A stretch of DNA of 64,000 nt from assembly GCA_045863035.1 (NCBI GenBank), contig BTUV01000002.1, positions 62,001-126,000 on the forward strand, in the 5' to 3' direction. Origin of the DNA: H2-BAC3 sp045863035 (GTDB lineage: Bacteria; Bacteroidota; Ignavibacteria; Ignavibacteriales; Ignavibacteriaceae). The notes beneath the pieces were generated by a model that made no database searches, was not told the origin of the DNA, and worked only from the letters and a program-made list of their open reading frames with translations. Position 1 is the stretch's first letter; every line of letters starts with the position of its first letter. Below, piece by piece: positions 60,267 to 64,000 of this stretch. The position numbers and the translations under genes were made by a program.

Positions 60267-61194
60267 TATCTTCTCCGGTTGCTCTGATGAAAATGTTTTC
60301 AAGAGAGGGAGTGATATATCCGTGACTTAATACAGGCATGCTATTTTCAGAAAGAAGGTTTACTATTTGTTCAGGAATAGCGCTCCCGGTATCAGTTATA
60401 ATGTGAAGCCGGTCTCCATAAAGCTGGGGTGCAAGTGAAAATTTTCTCCGGATGAGAGAATCAACTTCTCTTATTGCCGGAGTTGAAATCTCAAAAACGC
60501 TGAACCCGCAGTTTTCTTTCATTTTTATCGGGTCGTCAAGATTAAGAATTATGCCCTGGCTGAAAAGTGCAACGCGGTCACATCTTTCTGCTTCATCAAG
60601 ATAGGGGGTTGACATGATAATAGTTAAACCGTCCTGTCTTAATTGGGAGAGAATTTTCCAGAAGTCCCGCCGTGATACCGGATCAACACCCGTAGTTGGT
60701 TCATCCAGAATCAGAATATCTGGTTTATGAATCAGCGAACAGGCGAGCGCGAGCTTTTGTTTCATCCCCCCTGAAAGCTTTTCGGCAGGTCTGGTGGTAA
60801 AGTCAGTCAGTCGTGTCATTTCGAGTAATGCAGAGCGGTCTTTCTGATAATCGCTGCGACCATGAATCTTAGCAAAAAAATCTAAGTTTTCATCAACACT
60901 TAAATCCCCATATAAACTGAAGCGCTGCGAAAGATAACCAATACGTCTTTGGGTTGATTTTCCTGATCGTATGACACGCTCTCCGAATAACTGAATTTCT
61001 CCCTCATCAGGAGTGAGAAGCCCGCAGATTGCTTTAAGCGTCGTGGTTTTTCCTGCACCATCAGGTCCGACCATTCCGAACATCTCACCATGATTTACAT
61101 GAAATGAAATCCCTCTGATTGCCAGTGCAGCGCCGAAGTTCTTTCGGAGACCGGTAACTGAAAGAATACTCTTATTTGAGATAAATTCTTGCAT
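60256..61194 (-). CDS. ABC transporter ATP-binding protein (first ATPase of the exporter)
   Basis: 312 aa. Walker A GPDGAGKTT, IGYLSQRFSLYGDLSV, signature LSGGMKQKLALA, Walker B ILILDEP with TTGVDPVSRRDFW, and a C-terminal domain ending in LENIFIRATGED. It is equivalent to the N-terminal half of YbhF and likely forms a heterodimer with the following ATPase. Its start lies inside the 3' end of the adaptor gene (23-bp overlap). Confidence 0.94.
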   Translation of the reverse strand: MQEFISNKSILSVTGLRKNFGAALAIRGISFHVNHGEMFGMVGPDGAGKTTTLKAICGLLTPDEGEIQLFGERVIRSGKSTQRRIGYLSQRFSLYGDLSVDENLDFFAKIHGRSDYQKDRSALLEMTRLTDFTTRPAEKLSGGMKQKLALACSLIHKPDILILDEPTTGVDPVSRRDFWKILSQLRQDGLTIIMSTPYLDEAERCDRVALFSQGIILNLDDPIKMKENCGFSVFEISTPAIREVDSLIRRKFSLAPQLYGDRLHIITDTGSAIPEQIVNLLSENSMPVLSHGYITPSLENIFIRATGEDNAK

Positions 61195-62140
61195 CAGCAG
61201 GGAGGCCTGATTTAAGCCGGAATTGAGGATTATTAATTGCGATTTTTACTGCAAATACTAATTTAGATCTTTCCTCTTTGGTTTGGATATTCTTGGGGGT
61301 GAACTCTGCTTCAGGGGATATATAAACGATTTTCCCTTCAAATGTTTCATCAGGAAAACTGTCAATGCTAATATCTGCTTCACCGTTAAGCTGAAGTCGT
61401 CCGATATAATTTTGCTCCGGATAAACTATCAGTTCAATTTGTTCAAGATTAGTAACCCTGAACAGGGAAGCGCCTGGCTGAACAAGCTCTCCGGTTTCAA
61501 AAAAAGATTTTGTAATGAAACCTGAAACAGGGGAGAGTATAAAACAATCCCGGTAATTCTTAGAAATGATCTCCTCAGCAGCAACTGCCTGATCAAAACG
61601 GGCCTTTGCCTGCATAAGTTCTTCTGGTCTGGCTATTGATTTAAGTTTGTTCAGATTTTCCAATGCTGCATTCATCTGAAGCTTGCGTGTCTCGGTGAGA
61701 GCAGCTATATCATCATATTGCTTTTGCGTTGCACTTCCTGATTTCAAAAGAGCTGTTGTTCTTTCAAGATCATTTAGTGATGTCTTATAGGAAAGCTCAG
61801 TTTGTTTGTATATGCTTTCAACTTGTGCAATGTCTTCTTTCCTTGCCCCGTTTTTAAGCATTATATATTGTGCCTGTATAGCTTCGCGGTTTGCCTTTGC
61901 CTGTTTAAGCTGAAGAAGAATCGCTTCTGTATCAATTATTGCAAGCGTATCGCCCTGTTCCACTTTTCTCCCCTCATCAAACTGAATGGCAGTGATGGTT
62001 CCGGCAGTTTTATTTGATACGGTTACAGATACAGCTTCGAGATTTCCGCTTAGCTCAAGATAGCCGTCACCTTCACCACTGTTGCACGCCGGTTGCAGCA
62101 GACTTAATAAGAGCAGGGGGATAATATAAAAGCGTTTCAT
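61172..62140 (-). CDS. HlyD-family adaptor lipoprotein of the ABC exporter (YbhG-like)
   Basis: 322 aa. The signal peptide ends in a lipobox (LLSLLQPAC, Cys19), so the adaptor is lipid-anchored. A first half-lipoyl segment (SNKTAGTITAIQFDEGRKVE) is followed by a long coiled-coil hairpin (QLKQAKANREAIQAQY to EELMQAKARFDQAVAAEEII), the second half (LSPVSGFITKSFFETGELVQ) and a beta-barrel domain (ISIDSFPDETFEGKIVYISP). It should connect the ABC-2 exporter to a TolC-type channel; no such channel is in this operon, so it may share the one at 49.4-50.7 kb or another. Confidence 0.92.
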   Translation of the reverse strand: MKRFYIIPLLLLSLLQPACNSGEGDGYLELSGNLEAVSVTVSNKTAGTITAIQFDEGRKVEQGDTLAIIDTEAILLQLKQAKANREAIQAQYIMLKNGARKEDIAQVESIYKQTELSYKTSLNDLERTTALLKSGSATQKQYDDIAALTETRKLQMNAALENLNKLKSIARPEELMQAKARFDQAVAAEEIISKNYRDCFILSPVSGFITKSFFETGELVQPGASLFRVTNLEQIELIVYPEQNYIGRLQLNGEADISIDSFPDETFEGKIVYISPEAEFTPKNIQTKEERSKLVFAVKIAINNPQFRLKSGLPADARIYLK

Positions 62141-62143
62141 ATT

Positions 62144-62758
62144 TTAATTCCTTATTTGAATATCCTTATATACAGCGAGCCCGGTTTCAGTCAGGATTCC
62201 GGAAAGCAGGAGATTAATTGTATGCATGAGCGCTGACTTCGGTTCATACGATGTGGACAAAATAAAATCCGGGTGCATAATTCCCCGGATACTGACTGAG
62301 AATAATCTTATAATAAAGTGTTCGGGGTATTTCTTAAAAAGTCCCTGTTCGAGTCCCTGCCGGTAAAGAATCTCAATACTGCATTCGAGTCTTTCCTTCC
62401 TGAATTCGTCAATTTCCAACCATAGTGATGGCATAGTTGTTCTGACATCTTCTAACCAGACCTTATTAATTGTCGCAATGTTATTACCGAGATGTGTAAG
62501 AAGGTTGAGAAGTTTCAGGATAGGATTTTCGTCAGATGAAACGATATTTTGAAGTGCGGCAATATTTTTTTGCATAAAGAAAAATGCGCAATCTCTTACG
62601 ATTTGATCTTTTGAGCTAAAGTATTTGTAGAATGTCTTTTTACTCACTTTTAGAGTACCCGCCAGTTCATCCATTGAGATTTTCTGAAATCCCCTGGAAA
62701 AGAAAATCCCGCTTATCTTTTCAATCAGGAGTTCTTGATTTGTGACCATTTCATTCAA
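62144..62758 (-). CDS. TetR-family transcriptional regulator of the ABC exporter operon
   Basis: 204 aa. Helix-turn-helix at about residues 17-60 (IFFSRGFQKISMDELAGTLK, then VSKKTFYKYFSSKDQI), followed by the helical effector domain. It precedes the adaptor gene by 3 bp and therefore probably autoregulates the whole exporter operon. The protein resembles the other TetR in this window (50697-51359) in layout, including the ILTE-type C-terminal segment, which suggests related regulators for two efflux operons. Confidence 0.92.
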   Translation of the reverse strand: MNEMVTNQELLIEKISGIFFSRGFQKISMDELAGTLKVSKKTFYKYFSSKDQIVRDCAFFFMQKNIAALQNIVSSDENPILKLLNLLTHLGNNIATINKVWLEDVRTTMPSLWLEIDEFRKERLECSIEILYRQGLEQGLFKKYPEHFIIRLFSVSIRGIMHPDFILSTSYEPKSALMHTINLLLSGILTETGLAVYKDIQIRN

Positions 62759-62830
62759 TTCTGAAAACTACAATCAAAATTACAATATGGAAACTAAAAA
62801 TGCAAGAAATAGTTTCCTAAGTTCTTGATC

Positions 62831-64000
62831 TTATTTTGCCGGTAACACATAGACACCCCAAAAGAGGTCATCAGGGGGGAGACTGCTCCAGAATTGGGGC
62901 GAGTGACTATCATCAGTAATGTAATGAAGTGTGTATTTGCCGGGCATGAGGTATATGGTCTCGGAGATACAGTACAGATTTTTTGCGTTACCACCTCCTG
63001 GAAGTGCTTCGCTTTCCTTAGCGCTCCAGACTAATTTACCGGTGGAATCAGTGCAATAACCATAATCAGTTAACTCACCGAAATATTCTTCGGCGCTTGA
63101 GATAAACCACACCCGTGAGGCAGAATCAACCGTAAAACTTTGAGTGATTTGACTATTATTAGCGGTTGCCTGTAAAACAGAAAGCGCATTCGGGACACTA
63201 TTTTTTCTAAATGATGCTAAATACGCGGAATCTGCGCCCTCTCCCCGATAAAATTTCAGCCGATAGAGTGAGTAGTTGAGTAATTTATTAATCTCATAAA
63301 ACTCATCCGAATTCCCGGACATTTTTTCTAAAATAGTAAAATCCTTAAACGCACCGCCATATAACCCAGTAAGAAAATATTTAATGAATAGCAACGCCGG
63401 CTCTGACGCTAAAACAGTCCCTTCTTCCAAAGGATAAACCCGGCTGAGATTATTGCTGTTTGCAATTACCGAAAAAGCAAGGTTTTTCTCAGGAACAATT
63501 ATCAGTAATGAAGAATTTGTCCCCATATACCCATAGTGCCAGACAAATTTTATTGAGTCGATATATTCCACAAACCATCCAAGTGCATAAGGGAGGGTTT
63601 TCCCGTCAGGGGAGCATCGCACTTCAGTTAGCTGACTGAAGATATAATTTGCTTCTGTATCATTCAGAAGAAAATCAGCGTACTTAACCAAATCTTTTGC
63701 GGTTGAGAATAAACCGGCTGAAGCAGCGAATGATTTTTCGAGCGGCGCTTTTACCGGCACATTAGTTGAATCATGAACGTAACCGGTATATAATCTGTTT
63801 ATATACTGAGCGGAAGGTTCGCCGGTAAAAAGCCGGAAATCAGATGAATCGTATGGGTTAGGAAAGGTATTGCGAAGCGGAATCTTCCGGGTTATTTTTT
63901 CAGCAAGGTGAGAGGCAAACATTCGGTTAGTACTCTGGTACATTACTGTATCAAGTTTATTGTATCGGCTATTATTGTAATAATAACGGCTGCCTGGTTC
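62831..64000 (-). CDS. Beta-lactamase-family serine hydrolase (partial, runs off right edge)
   Basis: 389 residues are visible and the frame continues past the window; the first ATG inside the window (63943) is internal. The YxN-type catalytic segment is near the edge (SRYYYNNSRYNKLDTVM), and the SxxK motif must lie outside. Typical class C/esterase segments follow: AASAGLFSTAKDLVKYADFL and ALGWFVEYIDSIKFVWHYGY, with a His-containing HYGYMGTNSSLLII in the KTG-equivalent region. A C-terminal domain of about 180 residues is of unknown function. Probably periplasmic; D-aminopeptidase, esterase and penicillin-binding roles are all possible. Confidence 0.87.
   Translation of the reverse strand, partial: EPGSRYYYNNSRYNKLDTVMYQSTNRMFASHLAEKITRKIPLRNTFPNPYDSSDFRLFTGEPSAQYINRLYTGYVHDSTNVPVKAPLEKSFAASAGLFSTAKDLVKYADFLLNDTEANYIFSQLTEVRCSPDGKTLPYALGWFVEYIDSIKFVWHYGYMGTNSSLLIIVPEKNLAFSVIANSNNLSRVYPLEEGTVLASEPALLFIKYFLTGLYGGAFKDFTILEKMSGNSDEFYEINKLLNYSLYRLKFYRGEGADSAYLASFRKNSVPNALSVLQATANNSQITQSFTVDSASRVWFISSAEEYFGELTDYGYCTDSTGKLVWSAKESEALPGGGNAKNLYCISETIYLMPGKYTLHYITDDSHSPQFWSSLPPDDLFWGVYVLPAK

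Overview
The window is a stretch of moderately AT-rich bacterial chromosome with about 53 protein genes, no rRNA or tRNA that I can see, and no recognisable transposase or phage genes. Several signs point to the FCB superphylum, most likely an Ignavibacteria/Chlorobi-type organism rather than a classical Bacteroides. These are a very large C25-type peptidase ending in a type IX secretion sorting domain with a YNYPNPF motif, a TTTG-N19-TAnnTTG promoter of Bacteroidota style, Ignavibacteria-like extracellular polysaccharide genes and frequent TTG starts. This placement is inference from gene content; no marker phylogeny was possible.

Layout: (1) 1-1.3 kb, minus strand: phosphatidylserine decarboxylase and phosphatidylserine synthase (phosphatidylethanolamine synthesis). 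(2) 1.6-10.7 kb, plus: a respiratory nitrate reduction operon with a membrane-anchored dihaem cytochrome c, NarG, NarH, NarJ, NarI and a NarK transporter carrying an extra periplasmic domain. (3) 10.7-18.9 kb: a TDT/SLAC1-type anion channel on the minus strand, then a plus-strand run. It starts with an unassigned structured leader RNA and attenuator-like terminator before a DoxX protein. The Ric iron-sulfur repair protein, a second haemerythrin-like protein, a frameshifted carboxymuconolactone-decarboxylase-like gene, a half-size ChrA transporter and the molybdenum cofactor genes moaA, moaC, MOSC, moeA and mobA follow. Regions 2 and 3 form one logical unit: respire nitrate, survive nitric oxide, and supply Moco to NarG. 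(4) 19.1-22.1 kb: ybaB/ebfC, recR, two related small lipoproteins and ftsX. (5) 22.1-39.0 kb: a Wzx/Wzy-type exopolysaccharide cluster (SLBB proteins, Wzc-like kinase, separate Wzz-like protein, UDP-xylose synthase, MurJ/Wzx flippase, four glycosyl- or phosphoglycosyltransferases, O-antigen-ligase-like polymerase, ArnB-like aminotransferase, Wzi-like barrel) ending against a convergent PIG-L deacetylase. (6) 39.4-45.2 kb: the secreted C25 peptidase. (7) 45.2-51.4 kb, minus: a TetR-TolC-MFP-RND efflux operon. (8) 51.5-54.7 kb, plus: glmS and a cyclic 2,3-diphosphoglycerate synthetase-like GTPase. (9) 54.7-55.4 kb: a gene-poor stretch with a terminator, a MITE-like inverted repeat and a rearrangement scar. 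(10) 55.4-62.8 kb, minus: a TetR-controlled YbhGFSR-type ABC exporter followed by a methyltransferase and an unrecognised membrane protein. (11) A beta-lactamase-family serine hydrolase runs off the right edge.

Several coding calls needed correction by eye. Three genes lack an ATG/GTG/TTG at the position supported by homology (ATT at 20725, ATC at 32726, CTG or a lost base near 28658-28680), and one gene (14155-14468) is broken by a one-base deletion. The most novel-looking elements are the leader RNA at 11937-12104, the periplasmic domain inserted into NarK, the half-size ChrA gene next to Moco synthesis, and the methyltransferase/membrane-protein pair attached to the ABC exporter.
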